Origin: Desulfobulbaceae bacterium
GTDB taxonomy: Bacteria; Desulfobacterota; Desulfobulbia; Desulfobulbales; Desulfocapsaceae
Reading direction: 5' to 3'
Assembly: GCA_027067035.1 (NCBI GenBank)
Contig: JAMOMO010000157.1
Coordinates: forward strand, 1-13,165
Length of the DNA stretch: 13,165 bases
A program made the position numbers and the translations under genes. The notes under the pieces are model-generated. The model did no database searches and was not told the origin of the DNA. It was given only the letters and a program-made list of their open reading frames with translations. Shown in pieces: positions 1 to 6,814 of the stretch. Numbering within the stretch: the stretch's first letter is position 1; every line of letters begins with the position of its first letter.

Positions 1-121
1 TTTTTGGAGCTGCCATATGGTATTGAGAAATTATCTCAAAGAGAGGCACCGATCTGAAAATACCCGCTCAGCTTGGAGTATGCCTGCGTATGGTTTCGGG
101 AAAGACAGTGATGAGAAAAAC

Positions 122-823
122 ATGAAAAAGAACGTGAAGAGTATGAATGCTGTTGTGGCGGCGTCTGTTGCTGCCCTGCTGTTGTTCCTGCTGTCTGTAC
201 AGCGGGCGGCAGCTGAAGATATTTCCGGCCGGATTGTCACCGGATACAGAATCCTTGATGTTGACCCCGCCTCCGGTGATAATGCTTTTACGGTCTATCG
301 TGGTGATTATATCAAGTTCAGGTATCCGGAATCATTTTCCGGTCAGCCTTTTGCAATACCTGAGCTGAAGTACAGGGATATGCTGCAGCCGGATCCTTCA
401 AAGTCACCCTTTTTCAAGATGAAGGCCACGGGAACATACTCTTTCAGTCTGGGATCAGGAGGAGGGCGGATCAGGGTTGTTGATCTTGTGCGGCCAAATT
501 ACACAGAGGTTACGGCGGATGAGGCTGCAGGGATTTTAAAGAACCTGCAGCCCTTCATTCTGGATGTGAGAACGCCGGGTGAATATCAGCAGATTCACAT
601 TGAGGGCAGCTATCTCATCCCCATTCAGCAGCTACAGGCACGGATTGGAGAGCTTGAATCCCGGAAGCTTGAGGATATCTTTGTCTACTGCGCCACCGGT
701 AATCGCTCGACGGTTGCGGCTCGAATCCTTGCGGATCTGGGTTTTAAGCGGATATACAATCTGCGGTATGGGGTTTATGACTGGGCCCGCAGGGGGTATC
801 CCTACAAGACGGGGAAGAACTAG
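122..823 (+). CDS. Exported rhodanese-like domain protein
   Basis: 233 aa from the ATG at 122. The N-terminus MKKNVKSMNAVVAAS plus a hydrophobic run ending AAA/EDIS is a typical Sec signal peptide, so the protein should act in the periplasm. Residues about 32-125 form a beta-rich region (VYRGDYIKF, ATGTYSFSLGSGGG) that looks cupredoxin-like but has no Cys or His to bind copper. Residues about 128-230 are a single rhodanese domain: DVRTPGEY near 148, the active-site loop CATGNRS with Cys190 and Arg195, and a closing YGVYDWARRGYP. Rhodaneses carry persulfide sulfur on this Cys; the acceptor here is unknown. An in-frame ATG at 17 has a GGAG 7 bases upstream and would add 35 hydrophilic residues; I prefer 122 because it puts the signal peptide at the N-terminus. 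The gene converges on the next one with a 3-base gap and no obvious terminator. Confidence 0.85.
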   Translation: MKKNVKSMNAVVAASVAALLLFLLSVQRAAAEDISGRIVTGYRILDVDPASGDNAFTVYRGDYIKFRYPESFSGQPFAIPELKYRDMLQPDPSKSPFFKMKATGTYSFSLGSGGGRIRVVDLVRPNYTEVTADEAAGILKNLQPFILDVRTPGEYQQIHIEGSYLIPIQQLQARIGELESRKLEDIFVYCATGNRSTVAARILADLGFKRIYNLRYGVYDWARRGYPYKTGKN

Positions 824-826
824 GCG

Positions 827-1198
827 TCACTGCTCTTCACGAGAGGGGAACTTGAGGACCTTTCCCCGCTTCTTTTTTGCTAACGGACCGCAGTTGCTGC
901 AGTGTTTGCAGCCGCGGTTCAGCATGCTGTGGATGTGCTTGAGAAGAATCATGCGGCAGGTCGGGCAGAGCTGCAGGATGATCTCCTGATAGATATCATC
1001 AAGGAGGTCGCTCTCATCTTTCCCGGCGATTTCAGAAAGGGCCTGGGCGATGAGCCTGTCGGGATGTTTCAGGTCCGGGATGGTCTCATCTTTCGCAGCA
1101 ACCATCTCGGTGCGGCAGTGGTAGAAGAGCTCACCATCGGGAAGCTCCACACCGCAGGAGTCACATTGCCTTTTTGATATGCTGGGGATGTCTGTCAT
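827..1198 (-). CDS. Small Cys-rich, probably zinc-binding hypothetical protein
   Basis: 123 aa, no family recognised. The visible feature is a set of cysteine pairs: C12-x2-C15 near the N-terminus, C28 after FYH, C78-x2-C81 (LCPTC) and C97-x2-C100-x2-C103 near a basic C-terminus (AKKKRGKVLKF). The spacing suits one or two zinc-ribbon or treble-clef sites; a redox or iron-sulfur role cannot be excluded. It has no signal peptide or membrane segment, so it is probably cytoplasmic. Its ATG (1198-1196) overlaps the TGA of the upstream amidohydrolase (1197-1195) as ATGA, which implies translational coupling and a shared promoter near 2100. The high density of cysteine motifs and the coupling support a real gene. 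Confidence 0.75.
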   Translation of the reverse strand: MTDIPSISKRQCDSCGVELPDGELFYHCRTEMVAAKDETIPDLKHPDRLIAQALSEIAGKDESDLLDDIYQEIILQLCPTCRMILLKHIHSMLNRGCKHCSNCGPLAKKKRGKVLKFPSREEQ

Positions 1199-1977
1199 AG
1201 GAGTTTCAGCGCATTTTCACCAAGAATTCCGGTGAGTAGTTTTCTGCTCAGAGGCAATGATTGTAATTCTGCGATACATTCTTTCTGATCCGTCCAGGGA
1301 GAGTCGCTGCCAAAGAGCAGGAAGCCGGGGGGATGATTGTTGAGCATTCGCAGAAGTTGTTCCTGCCTAAGATACTGGAGGGCAAAGGAGATTTCCATAT
1401 AAATCTCTTTGCCGATGAGGATCTCCTCCACCTCGTCCCACAGCTCCCAGCCTCCAAAGTGGGTGGCAATGAGCCGCAGCTCGGGGAAGCGCTTCTGCAG
1501 TGCCAGGATTGCTGCCGGGTCGGCACAGCGAATGCGGGGATAGGCGATGTCAAAGCCGCAGTGCACAACAAAGAGCAGGCCGGTGTCGCCCAGGGCCTCA
1601 TAGAGGGGATCCAGTCGTGGTTCATTGAGAAAGAAATCCTGGTAATAGGGATGCATTTTGATCCCGGAAAAACCGGCGTCACGCACCCTGTAGACCTGTT
1701 CCACGCAGTACGGATCATCCGGATGAATGGATGGCAGGGGGATGAGGCGGTCACTTCTGATTGTACGGGACCAGTCCAGGATTGCATCAAATTGTTCAGG
1801 GCGGGTGGCAATGGAGCAGATGACACTGCGCTCGATACCCGCCCTGTCCATGGATGCCAGGAGGGAGTCTCTGCTGCCTTTTGTGTGGGCCTTAATCTTT
1901 CCGGCACGCTCGAGGGTCGGGATGGCTTTTTCAGCGATGCTGTCTGGAAAGGCATGGGTATGAAAGTCGATGATCAT
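1195..1977 (-). CDS. Amidohydrolase family protein (metal-dependent TIM-barrel hydrolase/decarboxylase)
   Basis: 260 aa, full length for the Amidohydro_2 (ACMSD-like) branch of the amidohydrolase superfamily. The metal-ligand pattern is complete: H6-x-H8 in DFHTHAF at the end of strand 1, K107 and H109 in GIKMHP, H139 in VVHCG, H173 in ATHFGG, and D225 in FGSDSPW at strand 8. These enzymes hydrolyse or decarboxylate small organic substrates using one divalent metal; the substrate here cannot be read from sequence. It is cytoplasmic, with no signal peptide. The start at 1977 is just before the HxH strand as is usual for the family, although no clear Shine-Dalgarno precedes it. It is first in a two-gene unit with the Cys-rich protein (ATGA overlap), and diverges from the ABC permease gene. 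Confidence 0.88.
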   Translation of the reverse strand: MIIDFHTHAFPDSIAEKAIPTLERAGKIKAHTKGSRDSLLASMDRAGIERSVICSIATRPEQFDAILDWSRTIRSDRLIPLPSIHPDDPYCVEQVYRVRDAGFSGIKMHPYYQDFFLNEPRLDPLYEALGDTGLLFVVHCGFDIAYPRIRCADPAAILALQKRFPELRLIATHFGGWELWDEVEEILIGKEIYMEISFALQYLRQEQLLRMLNNHPPGFLLFGSDSPWTDQKECIAELQSLPLSRKLLTGILGENALKLL

Positions 1978-2089
1978 CTGCTATTGTCTGGAAGAGGTCT
2001 GAAAGGGTGACTTTTCCGGTGATGGAATACTTGTGCCGTCACCTGCCCACGGATTTGGAAAAAATATAAAGAGTTTCCGGTCAGCTGTC

Positions 2090-2118
2090 ATTATACCTGT
2101 GCGCAGCTGCTTTGTAAT
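2090..2118 (-). promoter_or_regulatory. Sigma70-like promoter for the amidohydrolase unit
   Basis: Read on the minus strand, a perfect TATAAT lies at 2095-2090, preceded 17 bases upstream by ATTACA (2118-2113), which matches TTGACA at 4 of 6 positions. Transcription would start near 2083 and leave a leader of about 105 bases before the ATG at 1977. The site lies in the divergent gap, so the leader or promoter may also overlap signals for the permease on the plus strand. Prediction from sequence only. Confidence 0.5.
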
Positions 2119-2142
2119 TAAATCTTTGCTGCCTTTGGTCCC

Positions 2143-2964
2143 ATGCCCACACCAGCACCTGAAAAAAAGAGGAAAATCCGGCTTCATGTCAGCCGTTCGC
2201 CCCTTTTTGATATCAGTCAGTTTCTGCTGCTCATGGGCCTTGTTTTCTGGTTTTTCAGCAGCTCTGTGCAGGAAATGGGCTACAACTGGCAGTGGTATCA
2301 GATACCGCGTTATCTTTATATCTGGGATGAGAGCGGCTTTACTGCCGGGCCGCTTCTGCTGGGTATGGGAGTGACGCTGAAGATTTCAGGGATCAGTCTG
2401 CTGCTGGCCTTTGCAATCGGGATGCTCACCGCCCTGCTCCGCCTCTCAAACTCCCTGCCGGGAAGGGTACTTGCCAGACTCTATCTGGAGGTGAGTCGTA
2501 ACACACCACTCCTTATCCAGCTGTTTTTCATTTACTTTGTCATGGGTCCCATCCTGGGGCTTGACAGGTTCTGGGCCGCTGTGCTTTCCCTCAGTCTCTT
2601 TGAAGGTGCCTATGCTTCCGAGATCTTTCGTTCAGGGATCATCTCTGTGGAGAAGGGGCAGTGGGATGCCTCACACAGCCTTGGCCTCAGTTTCAAGCAG
2701 GCCTATCGTTTTATCGTGCTGCCCCAGGCGATACGGCGCATCCTGCCGCCCCTTGCCTCCCAGGCGATTTCACTTATCAAGGATTCTGCCCTGGTGAGCA
2801 CCATCGCAGTCTATGACCTCACAATGGAGGCCCAGGCCCTTATTTCCGAGACCTTTCTCACCTTTGAGCTCTGGTTCACCGTTGCCCTTATGTACCTTGG
2901 TATCACCGTTGCTCTCTCGTTTCTGGTCTCTTTCATGGAGAAACGGATGCAGATCCGGCAATAA
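2143..2964 (+). CDS. Polar amino acid ABC transporter permease (first)
   Basis: 273 aa inner-membrane subunit of the HisM/GltJ type. After a basic N-terminus there is a membrane segment at about 25-42, then a periplasmic stretch with YNWQW and YLYIWD, then the 3TM core starting near 68. RNTPLLIQLFFIY at 119-131 and the EAA coupling loop at 154-195 (EGAYASEIFRSGI ... GQWDAS ... LPQA) are hallmark motifs; the EAA loop docks onto the ATPase. The ATG at 2143 is the first start codon after an in-frame TAA at 2119; its Shine-Dalgarno is weak. The gene lies 162 bases before the binding-protein gene. It is clearly paralogous to the second permease (same W-rich periplasmic motif and EAA loop), so the two probably form a heterodimer. 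Confidence 0.9.
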   Translation: MPTPAPEKKRKIRLHVSRSPLFDISQFLLLMGLVFWFFSSSVQEMGYNWQWYQIPRYLYIWDESGFTAGPLLLGMGVTLKISGISLLLAFAIGMLTALLRLSNSLPGRVLARLYLEVSRNTPLLIQLFFIYFVMGPILGLDRFWAAVLSLSLFEGAYASEIFRSGIISVEKGQWDASHSLGLSFKQAYRFIVLPQAIRRILPPLASQAISLIKDSALVSTIAVYDLTMEAQALISETFLTFELWFTVALMYLGITVALSFLVSFMEKRMQIRQ

Positions 2965-3048
2965 GGGAAGCTGAATCCGTGACGGAAGTTGAGCAATGTT
3001 GAGTATAGTATATTGATTTCACAGGTTTTGCTGAAAGTAGCGGTCCGT

Positions 3049-3077
3049 TTGTTTTTTTCTGCTGTCTGCAATATGAT
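3049..3077 (+). promoter_or_regulatory. Sigma70-like promoter for the binding-protein gene
   Basis: TTGTTT (3049-3054) and TATGAT (3072-3077) are separated by exactly 17 bases inside the 162-base gap between permease and binding protein. Transcription would start near 3084, about 43 bases before the ATG at 3127. An internal promoter would let the binding protein be made in excess of the membrane subunits, as is usual for such importers. Sequence prediction only. Confidence 0.5.
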
Positions 3078-3126
3078 AACAGTGTTGTCTTGTATGCTCA
3101 GCAAAACACATTACAGAGGAGAAAAT

Positions 3127-3960
3127 ATGAAGAAATCGGCAGGTGTTTTATTTGTCCTGGTCCTGCTGGCAGTCACCCTGCTGGCAGCTCTTCCGGTGAC
3201 TGCCGGGAAGCTGCAGAAGCAGCTTATCGCGGAATCCACCATAGATCAGGTGATGCGGCGCGGGGTGCTGCGGGTGGGAATGGATACCTTTCTGCCCTGG
3301 GCCATGAAGGATAAAAAAGGTGAACTGGTGGGTTTTGAGATTGATGTGGCCAGAAGACTTGCCAGTGACATGGGAGTGAAAGTGGAATTTGTACCCACCA
3401 AATGGGCCGGTATTATTCCGGCACTGCTCACCGGAAAGTTTGACGTGATCATCGGTGGTATGGGAATCCAGACAAGGCGGGCTCTCAAGGTGAACTTCTC
3501 CATTCCCTATGATTACTCGGGAATGGCCATTGTTGCCCATAAGGAGAAGGCGGCAGGTTTTACAGGACTTGAAGACTTTAACAGGGCAGGGGTGGAGATT
3601 GCCTGTAAACTCGGTACAACCGCGGTGACGGCAGTAAAAAAATATATGCCCAAAGCAAAGTTACGCCTCTTTGACGATGAGGCCCAGGCCTACCAGGAGC
3701 TGCGTAACGGGAATGTCCACGCCGTGGTCGGATCATCTCCCCGACCCGCCTATGAAGCCATCAAATATCAGGAGACCATGTTTCTCCCCCTGAAGGGAAA
3801 TTTTACAAAAGAGCCCATCGGTTTTGCGGTGCGCAAGGGAGATTTTGATACCCTCACTTTTTTTAATAACTGGATCACCATTGTCAGCCATGAAGGCTGG
3901 CTGGAAGAGCGGCATAATTACTGGTTCGGCACCAGGGAATGGGCGGATCTTGTTGAATAG
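3127..3960 (+). CDS. Periplasmic amino acid-type substrate-binding protein (SBP_bac_3)
   Basis: 277 aa. The start at 3127 has a strong AGAGGAG (3115-3121) 5 bases upstream and gives a clean Sec signal peptide (MKKSAGVLFVLVLL ... PVTA). There is no lipobox Cys, so the mature protein is free in the periplasm. It has the family-3 bilobed fold: VLRVGMDTFLPWA (48-60), GFEIDVARRLA (69-79), GGMGIQTRR (110-118) with R118 at the position that binds a ligand carboxylate, KLGTT (161-165), and a C-terminal NNWI ... GW ... WFG. At the position where GlnH and HisJ have the Asp that holds the ligand's alpha-amino group, this protein reads VVGSSPRPAY, with Ser203 instead. The ligand may therefore not be an ordinary alpha-amino acid. 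It lies between two permease genes, 17 bases before the second. Confidence 0.9.
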   Translation: MKKSAGVLFVLVLLAVTLLAALPVTAGKLQKQLIAESTIDQVMRRGVLRVGMDTFLPWAMKDKKGELVGFEIDVARRLASDMGVKVEFVPTKWAGIIPALLTGKFDVIIGGMGIQTRRALKVNFSIPYDYSGMAIVAHKEKAAGFTGLEDFNRAGVEIACKLGTTAVTAVKKYMPKAKLRLFDDEAQAYQELRNGNVHAVVGSSPRPAYEAIKYQETMFLPLKGNFTKEPIGFAVRKGDFDTLTFFNNWITIVSHEGWLEERHNYWFGTREWADLVE

Positions 3961-3977
3961 GAAACAGTGCTGAGCCC

Positions 3978-4871
3978 ATGACCGGTGTTTATCTTGTCAA
4001 AAAGAAGAGCCGTCTCCTTGATATCATGGTGACGGCTGCCCTTCTGCTGTTTATTGCCTTTGTCACCTATCGGGTGAGTGCGGGGCTTTCCTATCACTGG
4101 GACTGGGCTGTGATTCCCAATTACCTGTTTCGCTGGGATGCGGAAAAGGGGAAATGGGTCAGCAATATCCTTATGCAGGGGTTTTTCACCACCATTCGTC
4201 TCAGTTTCTGGTCCCTGATTCTTGCCACCCTGATCGGGCTGGTCATGGGGATTCTGCGAACCAGAGAGCGTCTTTTCTTTCGTCTTCTGGGCCGCAGTTA
4301 TGTTGAGCTTATCCGTAATATTCCCCCCCTGGTACTGGTTTTTATCTTCTATTTTTTTGTTTCTGACCAGATCATGCCTCTGCTTGGAATGGAGGACTTT
4401 ATCCGCAGCAGATCAGAGGCGGGTCAGCAGTGGGTGGCACTCTTTTTTGCTCCGCCATCACTCTTCACCTCATTTATGGCGGGTGTCTTTACAGTGGCTC
4501 TTTTTCAGGGAGCCTATATTACCGAGATTGTCAGGGCAGGGATCCAGGCAATAGAAAAAGGACAATGGGAGGCATCAGCCGCACTTGGTCTTTGCTGGTG
4601 GCAGCAGATGTGTTTTGTCATTCTGCCCCAGGCGGCCCGGCAGGTCCTGCCGCCCCTTGCCAATGAGTTCATCAACACCATAAAGTATTCATCCATTGTT
4701 TCCATCATCTCCATTCAGGAGCTCACCTTTCAGGGGCTTCAGGTGATTTCCTCGACCCAGCGTACCATTGAGGTCTGGCTCACTGTCTCGCTGATGTATC
4801 TGCTGCTCTGCTTTTCCGTCTCACTGCTGGCGCGCCGCCTTGAGCTGACGCTTGCCGTAAAGTCAGTGTAA
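3978..4871 (+). CDS. Polar amino acid ABC transporter permease (second)
   Basis: 297 aa inner-membrane subunit, paralogue of the first permease. A membrane segment at about 14-32 precedes a periplasmic stretch with YHWDW (39-43) and YLFRWD. The core carries TTIRLSFWSL, RNIPPLVLVFIFYFF (113-127) and the EAA loop at 178-218 (QGAYITEIVRAGI ... GQWEAS ... ILPQA). It has an extra loop at about 130-165 (QIMPLLGMED ... FFAPPS), as in the larger AapQ/GltJ-like permeases, which explains why it is longer than its partner. Its start lies 17 bases after the binding-protein stop, in the same transcript; its Shine-Dalgarno is weak. No ATP-binding subunit follows: the next gene is an OleA-like synthase after a 333-base gap. 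Confidence 0.9.
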   Translation: MTGVYLVKKKSRLLDIMVTAALLLFIAFVTYRVSAGLSYHWDWAVIPNYLFRWDAEKGKWVSNILMQGFFTTIRLSFWSLILATLIGLVMGILRTRERLFFRLLGRSYVELIRNIPPLVLVFIFYFFVSDQIMPLLGMEDFIRSRSEAGQQWVALFFAPPSLFTSFMAGVFTVALFQGAYITEIVRAGIQAIEKGQWEASAALGLCWWQQMCFVILPQAARQVLPPLANEFINTIKYSSIVSIISIQELTFQGLQVISSTQRTIEVWLTVSLMYLLLCFSVSLLARRLELTLAVKSV

Positions 4872-4931
4872 AGCAGGCAGGCTGCAGCATCCTTATCTTG
4901 TTTTCCTCGGCTATACCTGCTACATTCAGGC

Positions 4932-5136
4932 TTTACAGGAAACTGTCCCGGTGTTGTTGCTGCATGGGACAGTCTGATGAAAAAAGTACAGTACCACTGC
5001 ACCATGGCCTGAAAAGATAGATAGCTGAATTCGTAAGTGTTCAAATGGGGCAAGATGCATTGCCAGCGGGCGCCTGCAGGGCGAAAGCGCAGAGCAGAGT
5101 GGAAAAAAACCGGGTCGCTATTTACAGGAAAACTGG
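4932..5136 (+). repeat. Spaced direct repeat TTTACAGGAAA(A)CTG
   Basis: TTTACAGGAAACTG at 4932-4945 recurs as TTTACAGGAAAACTG at 5121-5135, with one extra A, about 190 bases downstream. Each is followed by a copy of CAGTAC (4988-4993 and 5143-5148). The shared order hints at two binding sites for one regulator or at an old partial duplication. The length is short enough that chance is possible. Confidence 0.3.
4942..4973 (+). terminator. Inverted repeat after the transporter operon, possible transcription terminator
   Basis: ACTGTCCC (4942-4949) pairs perfectly with GGGACAGT (4966-4973) around a 16-base loop, 70 bases after the second permease gene. There is no T-run on the 3' side (the sequence continues CTGATGAAAAAAG), so it is not a classic intrinsic terminator. 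It could instead be an RNA stability stem or a dyad operator. Confidence 0.3.
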
Positions 5137-5204
5137 TAAAATCAGTACACTCTACTCGTTATCAGCAAATTTTCGTTACGGATTCAGGAGATATAAAAAA
5201 AGTT

Positions 5205-6239
5205 ATGCACTACTCAAGGGTTTGCCTTCATACGTTTGCCTATGTTTTACCTCCCCGTGTGTTGAGCTCCGATGATATTGAAAAGCGCCTGGCACCCCTC
5301 TACGAGCGATTAAAACTCCCTGCCGGGAGGCTGGAGCTGATGAGCGGTATTCGGGAGCGACGCCTCTGGAAGCCGGGTACCCGACCCAGCCAGGGTGCCG
5401 CCCTTGCCGGGCAGGCAGCACTTGATAAAGCTGATATTGACCCCCAGTCCATCGAATGTCTGATATTCACCTCGGTTTCCAGGGACATGATGGAGCCGGC
5501 AACGGCGTCCTTTGTCCACAACAGTCTGGGACTCTCCGAAGACTGCCTCCTCTTTGATCTTTCCAATGCCTGCCTCGGTTTTCTTGACGGCATGGTGATG
5601 CTGGCCAATATGATTGAGCTGGGTCACGTTCGCAACGGTCTGGTGGTGGCGGGTGAGACCGCAGAGGAGCTGGTGGAATCCACCATTGAGTCCCTGCTGG
5701 CCGATGAGAGTCTCAGCAGAAAGAAGATCAAGCCCGCCTTTGCCTCCCTGACCATCGGATCGGGATCCGTTGCTCTCTACATGTGCAGTCTTCAGCCCAC
5801 AATGAATAAACCGCGGCTCATCCGGGGGGCATGGAAGGCCAACACCAGGCATTCGGACCTCTGTCAGGGTGCCCAGAGCAACGGGGATACCACCCTGATG
5901 AACACCAATTCCGAGGAATTGCTGCTGCGCGGAGTTGAGACCGCCAACCTCACCTGGCAGGAGTTCTCGTCGGTTCCCGGCTGGAACAGTGATAATATCG
6001 ACCGTTTTTTCTGCCACCAGGTGGGCAGTGCCCATGCGAGGCTGCTCTTTGAGACCCTGGGCCTTGACCAGGAGAAGAACTTTGAAACCTTGGCGATTCT
6101 AGGCAATGTGGGCTCTGTCTCTGCTCCCATCACTCTGGCCATGGCCATTGAGCAGGACTGTTTTCGCCATGGCGAAAAGGCTGCCATGCTGGGTATCGGC
6201 AGCGGCATCAACTGCCTGATGCTGGGACTTGAGTGGTAA
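5205..6239 (+). CDS. OleA-like beta-ketoacyl synthase III family protein (thiolase superfamily)
   Basis: 344 aa from the ATG at 5205, the usual length for FabH/OleA proteins. It resembles OleA throughout: ERRLW near 51-55, IFTSVSRDMMEPATAS (87-102), the nucleophile C123 in NACLGFLDG, VVAGETAEELVE (147-158), H271 in CHQVG, N301 in GNVGS, and the C-terminal GIGSGINC. E97 lies 26 residues before C123, the same spacing as E117/C143 of Xanthomonas OleA. That Glu distinguishes OleA from FabH and serves in head-to-head Claisen condensation of two fatty acyl-CoAs. I infer joining of acyl thioesters to a beta-keto acid, but no oleB, oleC or oleD is present. It begins a tightly packed five-gene block. 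The start is not certain: the only good Shine-Dalgarno (AGGAG) is 14 bases away. Confidence 0.85.
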   Translation: MHYSRVCLHTFAYVLPPRVLSSDDIEKRLAPLYERLKLPAGRLELMSGIRERRLWKPGTRPSQGAALAGQAALDKADIDPQSIECLIFTSVSRDMMEPATASFVHNSLGLSEDCLLFDLSNACLGFLDGMVMLANMIELGHVRNGLVVAGETAEELVESTIESLLADESLSRKKIKPAFASLTIGSGSVALYMCSLQPTMNKPRLIRGAWKANTRHSDLCQGAQSNGDTTLMNTNSEELLLRGVETANLTWQEFSSVPGWNSDNIDRFFCHQVGSAHARLLFETLGLDQEKNFETLAILGNVGSVSAPITLAMAIEQDCFRHGEKAAMLGIGSGINCLMLGLEW

Positions 6240-6244
6240 GAGCT

Positions 6245-6814
6245 ATGGATACAGTGCTGACACGGGAACAGGGAGCCGCTCTTCTGAAACATGCGCGGCG
6301 GGTGATTGCGGAACGGCTGGGAATAGCAGAGCCTGAAACGGGAGCAGATGAGGTACTTCCGGATGAGGAGTATGCCGCCTTTGTCACCCTGAAGAAAAAC
6401 GGCCTGCTGCGCGGCTGTATCGGGAATCTGTCAGCAGCGGGATCCGTGACAGAGGCTGTGGAGCGAAATGCAGTCAATGCCGCCTTTGCTGATCCCCGTT
6501 TTCCGGCGCTCACAGCAGAGGAATTTGAAGAGGTGGAGATAGATATCTCCGTGCTCAGTACACCGCAACGCCTTGAGTACCGGGATGCACAAGACCTTCT
6601 TGAGAAGCTGCGACCGGGAATTGACGGGGTCACTCTTTCCCACCATGGGGCCTCTGCCACCTTTCTGCCCCAGGTCTGGGAGCAGCTCCCGGATAAAGAG
6701 CAGTTTCTGAACCACCTCTGCCAGAAGGCAGGGCTTGACAGCACAAGCTGGCGTGATGAACATCCGGAAATTGAAGTCTATCAGGCACAATGTTTTGAAG
6801 AGGAAAAACGATGA
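6245..6814 (+). CDS. amrA: AMMECR1-family protein (AmmeMemoRadiSam system protein A)
   Basis: 189 aa from the ATG at 6245. Hallmarks of the AMMECR1 domain are present in order: FVTLKKNGLLRGCIGNL (46-62) with the signature LRGCIG at 55-60, FADPRFPAL (81-89), VEIDISVLSTP (97-107) and ATFLPQVWEQLP (138-149). The protein is soluble and cytoplasmic. In many prokaryotes this domain is fused or adjacent to a Memo protein and a radical SAM enzyme; neither is in this window, and its reaction is not established by what I can see. A GTG at 6233 has a slightly better Shine-Dalgarno (GGGA) and would overlap the synthase gene by 7 bases, adding four residues (MVRA). The stop TGA overlaps the next ATG (ATGA). 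Confidence 0.88.
   Translation: MDTVLTREQGAALLKHARRVIAERLGIAEPETGADEVLPDEEYAAFVTLKKNGLLRGCIGNLSAAGSVTEAVERNAVNAAFADPRFPALTAEEFEEVEIDISVLSTPQRLEYRDAQDLLEKLRPGIDGVTLSHHGASATFLPQVWEQLPDKEQFLNHLCQKAGLDSTSWRDEHPEIEVYQAQCFEEEKR

Larger units (their letters stand above)
4872..5204 (+). other. 333-base non-coding gap upstream of the OleA-like gene
   Basis: No convincing gene was found here. The reading frame of the next gene stays open back to about 5037, but the encoded extension (basic, CQRAPAGRKRRAEWKK) resembles no synthase N-terminus. The region holds an inverted repeat (4942-4973), two copies of a 13-15 base direct repeat, a GC-rich stretch at about 5055-5100 with CCTGCAGG and GCGAAAGC that could fold, and a possible promoter: TTTACA (5121-5126) with TACACT (5146-5151), a 19-base spacer. 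AGGAG at 5186-5190 is the only good Shine-Dalgarno before the next gene, 14 bases from its ATG. Confidence 0.4.

Noticed and set aside
17..121. Extended N-terminus of the rhodanese protein from the ATG at 17, and a small TTGAGA/TCTCAA hairpin at 23-39.
   Set aside because: The extension is hydrophilic and would bury the signal peptide. The hairpin is only 6 bp and AT-rich, so it may be chance.
2082..2109. Two CAGCTG hexamers in the divergent gap, considered as operator half-sites.
   Set aside because: Each is a common 6-base palindrome, and nothing flanking them is conserved between the two.
2033..2110. Resemblance between 2033-2060 and 80-105 (both encode a GFGK-like string and share a GG-TTT-GG core), considered as a repeat or riboswitch.
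   Set aside because: The match is short and imperfect, and no known riboswitch consensus or conserved fold could be recognised.
5037..5204. A 56-codon in-frame N-terminal extension of the OleA-like protein.
   Set aside because: It matches nothing in the family, and the ATG at 5205 aligns with OleA N-termini. An unusual start at ATA 5193, near the AGGAG, was considered but is too rare to prefer.
5310..6035. Long minus-strand ORF (241 codons) opposite the OleA-like gene, with similar long frames opposite the AMMECR1, NUDIX and amidohydrolase genes.
   Set aside because: They are shadows of strongly coding plus- or minus-strand genes with clear domain matches. Their translations show no domain, and they lack ribosome sites.
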